From contig NW_022098069.1 in NCBI RefSeq assembly GCF_002288925.2, forward strand, positions 83,794,755-83,858,754: a DNA stretch of 64,000 nt, in the 5' to 3' direction. Position numbers and translations under genes: made by a program. Below, in pieces: positions 21,520-32,045 of the stretch (position 1 is the stretch's first letter; each line of letters opens with the position of its first letter). This stretch comes from Delphinapterus leucas (Eukaryota > Chordata > Mammalia > Artiodactyla > Monodontidae). Below the pieces are notes generated by a model. The model saw only the letters and a list, made by a program, of their open reading frames with translations. It did not search any database and was not told the origin of the DNA.

Positions 21520-21651
21520 TGGTTGGGACTTCCCTGGTGGTCCAGTGGTTAAGACTCTGCGCTTCCAATGCGGGGGGGGGGGGCGCGGGCGATACCCGGA
21601 AAGGGAACTAAGATCCCCCATGCTGTGTGGAGTGGCAAAAAAATTAAAAAA
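21520..21651 (+). mobile_element. CHR-1 SINE (tRNA-derived)
   Basis: The element starts around gggacttccctggtggtccagtggttaagactctgcgcttcc and ends in an A-rich tail after tggcaaaaaaattaaaa. It has a G-run insertion near 21571-21582 in the box-B region. Target-site duplications aaaacctggctgg (21507-21519) and aaaacctggatgg (21652-21664) flank it. The family is characteristic of cetaceans and their relatives. Confidence 0.93.
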
Positions 21652-21664
21652 AAAACCTGGATGG

Positions 21665-22314
21665 GGACAGGAAGGCTGCCAGGGTAGGAGTATCTCTAGA
21701 CCACGACACTGATTTCTCAGACAAAACAGTGTCAGCCACTGCCCCAGGCTTCCTCAAGTTCCCCGTAAACCGACTAGGAAGAAGGAGCATAGATAAAATG
21801 CCAGAAACAGAGACCAAGCTGGGACCTGAGACCAAGCTAGGACCTGAGACCTTCCACTTAGCAGAGTGCTCGTGAACCAGAGCAGCCCTGCCCACCAGCA
21901 AGAGGCTGGGAAACCCTCCATCAAAGGCCCAGCTGGGTGGGCATCTCGGCGAAGGCATGCTGTTCCCTCCCTCTGCCCCACCTACACCCCGAGCCTCTGT
22001 ACTTGCACAGCCTATAAGGCAGGAGTGGGGTGTGGGTACCTCTGTGGGGAGATTCCGTCCTGTGGTTCGCGGTCCCCGCAGGACAGTCAGTGTGGGTGGA
22101 AGGCGGAAGTTTAGGAGAAAGGACAGTGATGAAATGCAGCTCCCAGAGAGAAGGAAGAAGTGGGAAGGGAGCGAGGGTGTTAAGGAACACTTGTAAGACA
22201 CCAAAATTTCAATGACAGACCAAGGGCATCTCAGAGACGTGAGAAGGCAGGATGGACACCGTGGGGAAAATGAATCAGTGACGCGGAGGAGAAACTCCGG
22301 AAGTTCTCACAAAT
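21665..22314. other. Intron without recognised elements
   Basis: A short direct repeat, gaccaagctgggacctga / gaccaagctaggacctga, lies at 21813-21848. Otherwise nothing is identifiable. Confidence 0.4.
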
Positions 22315-22327
22315 AAAGAGGCTCGAG

Positions 22328-22531
22328 GGGCTTCCCTGGTGGCGCAGTGGTTGAGAGTCCACCTGCAGATGTAGGGGACGCGGGTTCGTGCCCCGGTCCG
22401 GGAAGATCCCACATGCCGCGGAGCGGCTGGGCCCGTGAGCCATGGCCGCTGAGCCTGCGCGTCCGGAGCCTGTGCTCCGCAACGGGAGAGGCCACAACGG
22501 TGGAGAAGCCACAACAGTACCGCAAAAAAAA
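22328..22531 (+). mobile_element. CHR-2 SINE (tRNA-derived)
   Basis: gggcttccctggtggcgcagtggttgagag opens the element, followed by a box-B-like gggttcgtgcccc, the CHR-2 specific part (gagcggctgggcccgtgagccatgg), and an A tail. Duplications aaagaggctcgag (22315-22327) and aaagaggctggag (22532-22544) flank it. Low divergence indicates a fairly young copy. Confidence 0.96.
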
Positions 22532-22544
22532 AAAGAGGCTGGAG

Positions 22545-24214
22545 ACAACAGGGTCATAATAAGGAAGATGCTACACAGGGAAGGAGAGAGAGGGCCTGCC
22601 TGAGAACTACAGGTGTATCCAAATAAGAGTCTGGAGAAATGGGACCGGAAGCAGTGATCAAAGATTGAGGGGTGGGGTTTGGGGAGTGGGTGAGTTTTTC
22701 AGAGAAATAAAAAAGCCCTTGTTAAGCCTCCCTCACATTCTGAATTGTTTTCTTTAATTACGAGGGGAAAATGTCTTTTTTCTCAAAAGAGAAAAATTGT
22801 TTATAAAAGAATGAAAGCCAGGCCACTACAGACATGTTTTCAGTATTAAATTTCAAAATAATAGAATGGATTTCGAGGTCTGCAGTTAAGTACGGAAAAG
22901 CTGGGATCTCAGAATTTAATCCCCAGCTCAGCTGTCACGTGTAGGTTTGGGGAATACCAAGGCCTCTAACTTATATGGCCAGGCATCAGTCTTGAAAGGG
23001 AAATGCCCTGAAGACATCTTTTGGCAGCAGAGAGATGAGTTAAGCTGAGGGCGGTTGAAGGCCGAGAAGGTCTGGCGTAGAAGCAGGGGAGGACTGAGGC
23101 CAGGTAAACACCAGATGCAGCTCAAACAGGTGTTGTAACAATGGATGGAAACAAAAGGCACACGTCAAAAATATATTTTTTGGAAAGGAAAAGCTTTCCT
23201 CCGAAATCTGGTTAATAGCAATAAGGACTGTGATGTTGGGAAATGGGAGGAGGAAGATGAAGGTGGGAGAGAAGCTTCCGGACTCCTTTCCAGACATCGA
23301 GGGAAGTCAAAGCCACGCCTCATTCCTTATTTTGGAAAAAACATAAACTGAAGAATATTCTTTAGAAACTTTAAATAATCTTTAGTGGAACCCAATCAGA
23401 GAGTTCACTGCCCACATCCCTGGAGAAGATAAATGCAAGTAAAACAACCACGTGGCAAAAGACAGGAGGGCGTGACACAGCAAGGAAGTGTTTAGAAGAA
23501 CGTAGCTGATGTAAGTCACACATCACTCATGACTGTGAAGTAGACGTTGACTCCTTGCCCTTGAGCACTCAGCCTCCTTGGAGGGATGGACCAGGGACAC
23601 AGGACGCCAAAGGGGGAGCCTCACCTGCTTTAAAATACTCCCGGGGGTCTCACCTGATGCGCTTCTGATGCTGGAGGATTGAATACTGTGAACTGGAAGA
23701 TGCTTTGCAAGCTGTGACGTGTGAAAGGTGTTTCTTATCACGGATGGGTAGATGACACCAGTGAATGACATTATGATATTATTTGAGGGACTAGAGAAGG
23801 ACCGCCCCCCCCCCCCATCATATCCTCTCCATGCTGACCCATCCCAGCCCTCTTTCTGAGAACATCTTCCCTGGGAGATGACTGTGGTGCTAGACGTACC
23901 ACCATTAAAGTTTCAAGTCCCCAGGTAGACTTAACAAACACCTTTGAAGTAGTTAGAGGTAAACTATTTAGAACATGTGGAAATAGAAAGATGAAAAATG
24001 TGCCTGCACTGTCCTCAGGACATGTTTTTTGTGAACAAAATTATAGAAAGTTATTTAAACACATTTAAGAAGATGCCAGTAAAGGAGGACTATACTGTGT
24101 TGATGGATGGGGGGGAAACCAACTTAGCAAAGAAGTCGGTTCTTCTCAAACGTATCTGTAGACAATGCAGTTCTGCGTTAAAACACCAATAGGTTTGGGG
24201 TCGTTTCGTTTTGT
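22545..24214. other. AT-richer intron, unassigned
   Basis: No family can be named with confidence. The part 23940-24214 may belong to the old L1 that follows. A C-run lies near 23806-23815. No exon was seen. Confidence 0.35.
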
Positions 24215-24700
24215 TTGAACTTAGCAAGCGGATTTGGAAATGAATATCAAAGAGCAAAGGACCGAGAATGGCCAAAGAAGGCTCAACGCCCCTGAAGAGC
24301 AAAGCAGGTGCCTTGCTTTACTGAAAACACCCAGAATTATCACAGCGATTGGCATACTTTGGAAAGACAAATTGACCGATGGGACCAAATCAAGTGCCCA
24401 GAGACAGACCCAGATACGTCCAGAAACCTTAGGCCCTGCTGGTTGGCGGGGGTAGGGATGGAGTATTTAACATGGTGGCAGGGCAATGGGTGATGCCCTT
24501 GAAAATAAGTGAGACTGAACCCCCATCCTCACTACGTCACATTCATTTCCGGTGAAATAGACACTTGTACATGAAAGACAAACCCATAAATCTCTTAGAA
24601 GATGAAACAGGAGAATATTTTCCTGACCTTGTTATAAGGAAGGATTTCTCCAACAAGACAAAGCTCAAATCTTGAAGGAGATGGAAAACTTGAATGCTTA
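24215..24700 (+). mobile_element. Ancient L1 ORF2 fragment
   Basis: Segments align in order with the 3' half of L1 ORF2: gcaaaggaccgagaatggccaaag, gcgattggcatactttggaaagacaaattgaccgatgggacc, gagactgaacccccatcctcac, agacaaacccataaatctcttagaagatgaaacaggagaatattttcctgacc, and aaggatttctccaacaagac. Many stops and indels make it a dead remnant. Confidence 0.72.
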
Positions 24701-25190
24701 TGTATGCTTGTGGATAGAGCGGGGCATCTGGATACCAGGCAGAGACACAGAATTAAGTGCCAACGTCGAGCTTTGCAACGTTGAGATTTGTGGGAGCCTC
24801 AAGGAAGGCCAGATCCCTGAGAGAAATGCCACGTGGGCTGAGCTGGCCACGCGAGGGAAAGCAAGGAGATCAGGGCACTTGAGAGAGGCTTGATGACATA
24901 AATGTCCTGGTGTGGAGAGACGGGCGTGTAGGGACGGGTGTGTGTGGACAGGTGTGAGGGATGCAAGCTAAGTGCTTGGAGGCTGAGGTGCTGAGGCTCA
25001 GGGGAAAATGCAGAGAAGTCGTCACAGCCGTAACTCTGCCTGGAATCCTCCACTTGGCCTGGCAGATCACTGGGCTGATCACGGGAGGAGGACGGAGAAG
25101 CATCGTCCAGGTGGTGTCCTGTTTACGCCTCTCCTGGAAGCCGGAGTTCAGATCCAAAACACGCAGACGACCTGCTGGGACCCCTTCAGG
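24701..25190. other. Intron without recognised elements
   Basis: A 15-bp near-duplicate (caacgtcgagctttg / caacgttgagatttg) sits at 24761-24790. Nothing else is notable. Confidence 0.35.
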
Positions 25191-25350
25191 ATAAACACAC
25201 CCTGTGCATGAACGTGATGGTAATTGCATGAGACGGATCATTTCAGAACCTCCGGCTGGGTGAGTGGGTCGCTATTAAACTGCCTCGTTTTAATGGCCAC
25301 TTTCCCGAGGAGCAGTTATGTACAACCGCCTCCGAAATTGTCTAGGAATG
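25190..25350. promoter_or_regulatory. Possible conserved patch with homeodomain/POU-like motifs
   Basis: ggtaattgcatgag resembles a POU/homeodomain site. ctattaaactgcctcgttttaatggcc carries two further TTAA/TAAT cores. The segment matches no repeat I know. Evidence is motif-level only. Confidence 0.2.
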
Positions 25351-25734
25351 ACTTACCGTGGGCAGTGTTCTGATGGTGCTCTCTAGCAGAGACACACAAC
25401 TCCCCGCCCACCTGTGTGGGCTGGCGGAACCCGGAGGAAAACGCCAGCACCCTCACCAGCCTGTGTAGGCAGGCGGGTGAGGAAGGTCCAAAGTGGGGTC
25501 CACTCAGTAGTGCCCTGGGAATCTCTCCACCCAAAGCCAACATTTGGGAAAAGCACCCCGTTCTCACGCATCCATCAATTATTTAGTGTTGGAGATAAGA
25601 AAAGGAACAAAACAGACAGCACACGTGCTCTCCTTCCCCTGAGGGAAAGTGGCATTGACTCAAGCAAACGCTGGTGGTGGAGGTAATGCACAAGTGTCAG
25701 GAGAACACATTGCTTTAAAAGTCGCTCTGGTAGA

Positions 25735-26400
25735 GGGTTATGGGGAGTTCTCCATGCAAAAGGGGCACTTGAGCCAAAATCCGAAGGCAGGAGTTACATA
25801 GGTGAAAGGTGGGGAGGAAACAGCAGGTGCAAAGGTCCTGAGGCAGAGAGAGCTGGAGGAAAGCCAGCGTGGTTGCAGAGCCGTCTGGGGAAACTGTTCA
25901 GAAGGAACAGATGAGATGGTTTGCAATTAACATAGCAATTGCCCACTAGCAAAAGGTGCATCTAAAGCGGTTTAAGAGTTCTGGAAACAGCCTGTGTATT
26001 ACACACTCCACTAACACCTTAACAGTCACTGACTCCCAAGAGAGATGGAAGCTAGTAAAGGGTGTTAAACAGAGAATGACAGCACTGGGGGTGCATTTGA
26101 GAAGGTCTCCCATGGTGCGGTAGGAGGAGACCCAGCTGGAGGCCACTGCCGTCATCCAGGTGAGGGCTGATGGAGGTCTGGACTGTGGTAGTCGGGTTTC
26201 AGCAATGGGAACAGTGGGGTCACGCCTCTGAAGCCGGAGATGCTGGGGGAGGAGTGGGTTTGTGGGTGAAAATAATGAATTTTCTCTGGAGCATGTTGAC
26301 CTTGGAGAACCTTGAGACATCCGAGTGGGAAGCAGACATTTGGATGTGTGAGTGAGGAGCTTGGAGGAAGCGCTGGGCTGGAGCCGCCTGTGCAGCGTGT
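25735..26400 (-). mobile_element. L2 fragments, minus orientation
   Basis: gcacttgagccaaaatccgaaggcagga, aacagcaggtgcaaaggtcctgaggcagag, cactgccgtcatccaggtgagggctgatgg and gaccttggagaaccttgagacatccgagtgggaagcagacatttgg occur in the order of an L2 read in reverse complement. The last part lies in the reverse-transcriptase region. It is interrupted and non-functional. Confidence 0.6.
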
Positions 26401-26621
26401 GTCAGCTAGAACTTGGGCACCGAGGAATTCTCCCAGAGGGGATGTGGAGAGCCAGAGAGGAAGAGGCCTGGCCCCAGAGCTGACGGGCTGAGCTAGACAC
26501 TGTGCAAAGACAGAAGAGACGCAGACCCAGTCCTAGGCTGGTGGGAAATATACACAAGTCCAGTCTGCACAAGAAGAAGAGTTCAAGATGATGCAGTCAC
26601 GGAACTAGGCTCCAGAATTTG
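26401..26621. other. Intron, weak L2 resemblance
   Basis: ctgtgcaaagacagaagagacgcagacccagtcctag may continue the L2. Otherwise unassigned. Confidence 0.3.
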
Positions 26622-27095
26622 CTGTTCATCCATCCATCCATCCATCCAACCAACCATCCATCCATCCACCGTCCATCCATCCAACCAACCATCCACCCAC
26701 CCATCCATTCATCAACCCACCCACCCATTATCCATCCATGCATGCATGCATCCATCCATCCATCCAACCATCCACCCACCCATCCATCCACCCATCCACC
26801 CATCCATCCATCCACCCACCCATTCATCAACCCACCCACCAATTATCCATCCATGCATGCATGCATGCATGCATGCATGCATCCATCCAACCAACCATCC
26901 ACCCACCCATCCATCCACCCATCCACCCATCCATTCATCCACCAGCCATCCATCCATTGACTTTTCCATCCATCCATCCATCTGCCACCCACCTACCCAT
27001 CCACCCATCCACTTTCCTTCCCTCTCTTCCTCCCTCCCTCCCTTCCTTCTTTGTTTCCATCCATCCATCCATCCCATCCATCCACCCTTTCTCCC
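26622..27095. repeat. CCAT-type tandem array with ATGC inserts
   Basis: CATC/CAAC/CACC units run through the interval. Two blocks of CATGC repeats are present (26736-26750 and 26852-26882), and an approximately 120-bp higher-order repetition is visible because each CATGC block is followed by the same order of units. A pyrimidine-rich ccttccctc tract sits at 27012-27055. It is a second, independent copy of the kind of array seen at 11253. Confidence 0.93.
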
Positions 27096-27690
27096 ATTTC
27101 ACCTGTGCCAGGTACACCACGGAGACACTCTCTGCTCAATGGAGAGACAAGTGTGCAAACATCACATACAAGGAGGGCAGTTGTCACCATGTAGTCCTCC
27201 CGTGGGGACACAGAGGAGGGGCAGTTTAACCTGCCTTGTCTGTAGGGGTAAGGGATTGGATGAGGGACAGCTCCTCAGGATTGTGAAGGATCTATCAGAG
27301 ACCAAAAAGGAGAAAGGGTACTCAGTATCCTGGAGAGAACTGCCTGTGTGACGGCTCGGAGAGATGAATGCCCAGGTTGGGTCTGGCTCACCTTAGGGCT
27401 GACGATTGACAAGGAGTAGAACAGAAGAGTCTGCCGTTAGCTTATCAATTGTTCATGAGCCAACTGGTGCTTCTAAAGTGTTTGCAGGGACTTGAAACTG
27501 TCTGTATATTAAATTATCATTTACCTGCCTAGAGTCACTGAATTCACTCATTTAGTTCAATTAATCAATCACTCAGTCAGTTAGTCATTCTTCCTAGAAA
27601 GAACCTGAGGTCTTTCCGTGTTCCTTCCTCTTACACTGATCTCAGATTCATCACCCAACTGGGCAGAGGATGGGAATGGAGAGGAGGCAT
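27096..27690. other. Intron without confident elements
   Basis: Nothing is recognised with confidence; weak L2-like wording occurs near 27110-27170. Confidence 0.35.
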
Positions 27691-27699
27691 ATCTCTCCT

Positions 27700-27830
27700 C
27701 GTACCTGAGCCTCCATTAATTCATCTGTAAATTGGAGTGGGTGGCACTGTTCCGGCTTCTGCCTGTTGTGTGATACAAATGACATACAGATAAGAAAAGG
27801 CTCTGAAGACTGTCTGTGCTTTATAGACTG
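27700..27830 (+). mobile_element. MIR-like fragment, plus orientation
   Basis: cctgagcctccattaattcatctgtaaattggagtggg matches the MIR segment CCTCAGTTTCCTCATCTGTAAAATGGGG with several changes. Confidence 0.45.
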
Positions 27831-28224
27831 TACAGCGTCCTGGCAATGCAAGGACCCTTCATCACACTGATTAAGTAGATAGAGATTAATAGCCAAGCAT
27901 GAAGCCTGAGAATTGGGTTAACTGCTCTGGGCTAGATTCTATTATCATAATGATAATCATTTGTTCACCCAATGAATATTTACCAAGTGCTTCTCCCGTG
28001 TCAAGTGCCTTTAAAAAGGGTCCATCCTCCTATGGATGAGCCGTTTGAAACACCTTGCTTTGCAAATGCCTCTGGGAAAAGCACAGGGGTACCGGGGCTC
28101 CTCTGGAGGATGTAGTGGTTGGAGCTGAGACTCGGCCCACGTGATGCCGCCCCCTGTATGGGCGATGCCTTCGCTGGAGAAGGAGTGGAGCTGGGAGCAC
28201 AGCGGCTGGCATCAGATGAAGAGC
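27831..28224. other. Intron, possible reversed L2/MIR tail
   Basis: cacccaatgaatatttaccaagtgcttctcccgtgtcaagtgcc (27966-28010) resembles a reversed L2 end. A near-palindrome at 27941-27957 is described under findings. Confidence 0.35.
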
Positions 28225-28365
28225 AACTCCCAACAGCCATGTTCTAAGCACTTTGTATCCATTGGCACATTTCATGCTACAACAAGATGAGGGAAGTGAG
28301 GCTCGGGGAGTCTGTAGGGTGACTTGCCTACAGACACAGAGAAGAGAAGCAATGGGGCCGGGGTC
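28225..28365 (-). mobile_element. MIR SINE, minus orientation
   Basis: tctaagcactttgtatccattggcacatttcat, gatgagggaagtgaggctcggggag and cttgcctacagacacagagaagag trace a reversed MIR. Confidence 0.6.
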
Positions 28366-28575
28366 CAGCCAGGTGGCTTCCCTGGTAAAGCCTCTGGTTT
28401 TTCCTGCAGCAGAAGAGCAGGGGGTGTCTGTGGAGGGAGGAGGGGTCCCCTCCTCCCAAGGCTGCCTTGGGGTGCTGGAACACTCCGTCTTCAGCTGGCC
28501 AAGGTGACCAGAGACACTTAAATGGGGGAAGGATGAATAAACAACTCCATTTGAAGACATGTCCTTAGGGCCAGT
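28366..28575. other. Intron without recognised elements
   Basis: No gene or repeat was identified between the MIR and the MER20. Confidence 0.35.
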
Positions 28576-28765
28576 CTGGCTCTCTCAACCTTGGCACTGT
28601 TGACATTGGGGCTGGGTAATTCTGTGATGTGGGCAGGGTGCTGATCTGTGCACTGGGAGGTGTTTAGCAGCATCCCTGGCCTCTCCCCACTAGATGCCAG
28701 CAGTACCACCCTCCCCAGGTGACAACCAAAAATGTCTCCAAAGATTGCCAATTGACCCCTGGAGT
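28576..28765 (-). mobile_element. MER20 DNA transposon (hAT-Charlie), minus orientation
   Basis: ctctcaaccttggcactgttgacattggggctgg, ggtgtttagcagcatccctggcctctccccactagatgccag and gtgacaaccaaaaatgtctccaaagattgcc are the reverse complement of the non-autonomous MER20 consensus almost end to end. The terminal inverted repeats are eroded. Confidence 0.85.
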
Positions 28766-28920
28766 GCGGGAGGTGGCACAGCACTAAGGGCCTGGGTTGT
28801 GACCCACGGTGCAGTCTCGGACAAGTTCCCGTCTGCCCTGTGCCTCAGCTTCCTCATCTGTAAAATGGGGATGACAGCAGTACCGTCCCCCGGGCGGTTG
28901 TACAAGAGGAGTGGACTGCC
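28766..28920 (+). mobile_element. MIR SINE, plus orientation
   Basis: gtcggacaagttcccg-like core, tgcctcagcttcctcatctgtaaaatggggatgacagcagtacc and gcggttgtacaagagga correspond to the central and 3' MIR. It abuts the MER20. Confidence 0.78.
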
Positions 28921-30528
28921 CCCACACGGGCTTAGCCCGGTGGCTGGTACCAGCAACCACTCACAGACATCCCAATCTACCATCATCTGTGCTCAGGAGG
29001 TGCGACCCTCGGCCATACCACAGACGCTGTGGAGCTGGGACATCGTTCCCTGCCATTCTGGCTGGGAAGCAGGCACAGGACCGACTGTCCTTTCCATGCC
29101 TGTTGGTGACAGGCTGGCTGAACTGCTGAAGCCTGGCCAGGACTCCGGGGACATGTAATGCTCTGACAAATGCTCCCATCCTGGCAGCTGAGAAGTGCAG
29201 GAAAAATGCTGGCCGCCGAGCCCACCGAAAGAGCTGGTAATTACCTTTATTGATCTGTTTGTTCTGTTTCGTTCATCCCTATCCGGCTGGCCGGGGTTGG
29301 GGAGCTTCGGGCAGACTGTCCGGGTTTGGTTGTCTTTATTTACTCAACGGTCTAAGGAGCCACGAAGAGCACAGCATCTTAGGGTGAGGGTGGGATTGTG
29401 GGTGGAAGGGGAGAGTGAAGGCTGGTTGTTATTCACCCGAAAGGTAATTTCTGAGGAATTCTTCGGCTGGAGGCAGGGTGGTCGTGGGAAGGAAGAAGGT
29501 GGACCCAGCTGCTGGGCAGACGGGGGTTGTGCCTCCCCTCCTTGATGGCAGGCGCCTCAGCCATCAAGAGGGGAGAAGGGGATCCCAGGGCTCATTCCCT
29601 GAGCCACTGGGAGGAGGGAAGGAGAGGATTCACATACAGCATCCAAGACGCTGCCCAGCACGCCGTGCACAGCCCCCGAATCACGGGGCTCTCCCCGCCC
29701 TTGCCTGGGCACAGCCAGGTTCAAAGGAGGGAAAGGAAGCCGGCTCAGGGCATGGGCAGCCCGGCCGCCGAGACCCTCAGGCTGTCACCTTCCTGTGGCT
29801 CTTCTGCACGCCTGCCGTAGTGGGGATCCTTCTTCTTCTTTTGATGTCAGTCCTTTTAGGACCAATAATAAGTCCCTTTTAGCATGTGGATGATCTCGGA
29901 GACACTTGTTTCCCTTGTCGATAGACACTTATTTCCCTATCCACAGAGGCTGGTGTGGCTTAAAATAGAGGCTTGGTAGTTAGAGAGACTGAGGTTTGCC
30001 AAGCGAGATGGAAGCAAAGCCTTCTGGTTAGTGACTGCGAGAAGCGAGATGGATTTGGCCGCTGTTTTCGGGGACGGGGACGGTGGTGAATGGGCGACAG
30101 GCGCAGACACCTAAGCTGGAACCCAGACTCTGACTCCAAGTCGAGCCTTCTTCCCAGCCCACCCGGTGAACAGTTTGAATGGCACTTCCTCCCTAAAGCC
30201 TTGCCTCAGGCAGTTTTAGCTACACCCTCATTCCCCCCACCCGGCAGATCTTGCCCAGGTCAGGGTGATTTAAGACGCGTCTCCCGAGAGAAGAGCTGGT
30301 GTCCAGCAAACGTTTCCTCTTGGTGATGGGGGCACAGTGGGAGCCTGGACCAGAGCGGGCATCTCCTGTCACCTTGTTCGAACCTGTGATGCTTTGTATA
30401 TAGTCACACAGAGCCACCAGGCCCTGGGAACTCGAGCCCCACGTAGCTGCCGAATCTGAGGTTCAGGTGAGTCTCCAGCCAGGTAGGAACCCAGGGTTAG
30501 GCCTGAAGACGTGGAGCTCCTGGAAGTA
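28921..30528. other. Intron without recognised repeats
   Basis: No repeat family or exon was seen in 1.6 kb. A palindromic GGTAATTACC with nearby forkhead-like motifs lies at 29236 and is listed separately. Confidence 0.4.
29236..29275. promoter_or_regulatory. Palindromic TAATTA site with forkhead-like motif
   Basis: GGTAATTACC is a perfect 10-bp palindrome around a TAATTA core. It is followed within 25 bases by tttattgatc and tgtttgttc, the latter resembling a forkhead site. Function is inferred from motifs only. Confidence 0.25.
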
Positions 30529-30600
30529 AGCCCCTTCCTTCTTCCCTTCCTCCCTTCCTTTCCCCTTTCCTTCCTTCTTCCCTTCCTTCCTTCCTTCCTC
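30529..30600. repeat. Polypyrimidine (CCTT)n tract
   Basis: Only C and T occur from the ccccttcc start to the ccttcctc end, mostly as CCTT units. Such mirror-like homopurine/homopyrimidine tracts can form triplex DNA. Confidence 0.92.
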
Positions 30601-30604
30601 AACT

Positions 30605-30975
30605 GTTTCTAAAGAGCTTAGTTGATCTGCACAGCGCACTGTGGTGGACACCAGTGACTTAGCTTCTACCCCATGGAGTTGAGAGCCTAGCGTGAGAGCA
30701 AGCATTGACTGAATAATTGCCTGATTAATTACAATTAACTATCGATTTTAACTAATTATCCCTCACTGTTAATTGTACTTAATTATCTCTGTGACCATAT
30801 AGCAAAGCCCTTGACCCACTTTGGGAGCAGCTGGGGAGAGAGGGCTGTGCTGAGGAAGTGTGTGGTCTGTGATCATAGCATGTGCAAAGGCCCTGGGGCC
30901 AGAGAGATGGGTGCAGACACCTGGGATGGGGCTGGGAGGTCAGCGAGCTCTGAGGCTGTGGTGGTGATAGCGAGT
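30605..30975 (-). mobile_element. L2-like fragment, minus orientation
   Basis: atggagttgagagcctagcgtgagagcaag, an AT-rich taattgcctgattaattac block, and gcatgtgcaaaggccctggggccagagag follow the order of a reversed L2. The dense TAATT motifs at 30710-30790 are therefore probably inherited from the element. Confidence 0.5.
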
Positions 30976-31111
30976 TTGGTTTTACTCAAGAACAGGGGTG
31001 GGCCTTTCCATGCGAGGCTGAATAATAATGGCTTTGTGGGGCCCACACTGTCTCTGTTGCGTGTTTTTCTTTTCTTTTTTTGTTTTGATTTGTAGTTTTT
31101 TAATATCTAAC

Positions 31112-31566
31112 CTGTATTTGTTTCCTGCGGTTGCTGTAACAAAGTACCATGTAACAAAGTGCCATAAACTGGGTGGCTTGAAACAACAGAAATTTATCCT
31201 CGCACAGTTCTGGAGGCCAGAGTCTGGAATCAAGGTGTTGGCAAGACCACGCGTCTTCCAAACACTCTAGGAAAGAATCCTTCTTTGCCTCTTCCGACTT
31301 CTGGTGGTGTCAGCAAACCTTGGCTTGTAGCTGCATCCCTCCAATCTCTGCTTTGTCATCACATGGCTTCTCCTCCTCCGGGTATGGCTGTGTCCCAATC
31401 CACCTCCTCTTATGAGGTCACGGTCATTGGATGTAGGGCTCAGCCTGCTCCAGTATAACCTCATCTTAACTAATCATGTCTGTGGAGACCTTATTTCCAA
31501 ATAAGGTCCCATTCTGAGGTTATGGAAAGGATGTGAATTGGGGGGAACACTATTTAACCCGCTACA
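31112..31566 (-). mobile_element. MLT1-type MaLR LTR, minus orientation
   Basis: ggttgctgtaacaaagtaccatg, ataaactgggtggcttgaaacaacagaaatttatcc, cacagttctggaggccagagtctgg, acctcatcttaactaatc, ttatttccaaataaggtcccattctg and tatttaacccgctaca form a nearly complete reversed LTR. A short internal duplication of taacaaagt lies near its left end. Confidence 0.87.
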
Positions 31567-31569
31567 AAA

Positions 31570-31675
31570 CCCTTTAAAAATGTAAAAAGAATTCTTAGTT
31601 CCCCAGCTGTCTAAAAACAGGCCACAGGCAAGATTCATCCAGCAGGGGGCAGTTTGCCAACCCCTGGTTTAGAGG
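31570..31675. mobile_element. Small DNA-transposon-like remnant
   Basis: tttaaaaatgtaaaaagaattcttagttcc...ctaaaaacaggccacaggcaag...gcagtttgccaacccctgg resembles the end of a hAT-type non-autonomous element (GTTTGCCGACCCCTG terminus). Family not assigned. Confidence 0.45.
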
Positions 31676-31894
31676 AACAGAAGCCGAGAATGGGTGTCCT
31701 CCCTTCTCTGCCGACGGAGGGGCCGAGGGATGGGCTTGCAGGTGGGCACCATGAGGGGAAGCTCGACGCGCAGGGTCCCATCTCACTCCCTCTCCTCAGG
31801 GATTGTGCAGACAGTTACCGTGTGTCGCCGTAGGCCTGCCCTCTGGACTGGGAACAGAGCAGTCAACACGGTGCACAATAGACCCTCTTGGAGC

Positions 31895-32045
31895 CTCCAT
31901 CCTTTTCTTCCATTTTACCAACAAGAAAGTTGAGTCTCAGGGGAGTGAGTGACCTGTCCAGGGCAAGCAGGGTACAGCAGGCAGTACAGGAGGTGGCTTG
32001 AACTGGCCCCAGTTCCGACTGTTAACTGAGTCCACACACCTTGTC
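31895..32045 (-). mobile_element. MIR SINE, minus orientation
   Basis: ccattttaccaacaagaaagttgagtctcaggggagtgagtgacctgtccaggg and ggaggtggcttgaactggcc are a reversed MIR core. Confidence 0.58.

Noticed and set aside
22328..22531. tRNA-like head with A- and B-box motifs
   Set aside because: It is the tRNA-derived part of a CHR-2 SINE, not a tRNA gene. The same applies to the other CHR copies.
26597..27351. Frames of up to 200 codons across the second CCAT array
   Set aside because: Same reason: repeat translation with no protein family content beyond the array.
30705..30795. Dense TAATT motifs as an enhancer candidate
   Set aside because: They sit inside a reversed L2-like fragment whose consensus is AT-rich at this point, so repeat origin is the simpler explanation.
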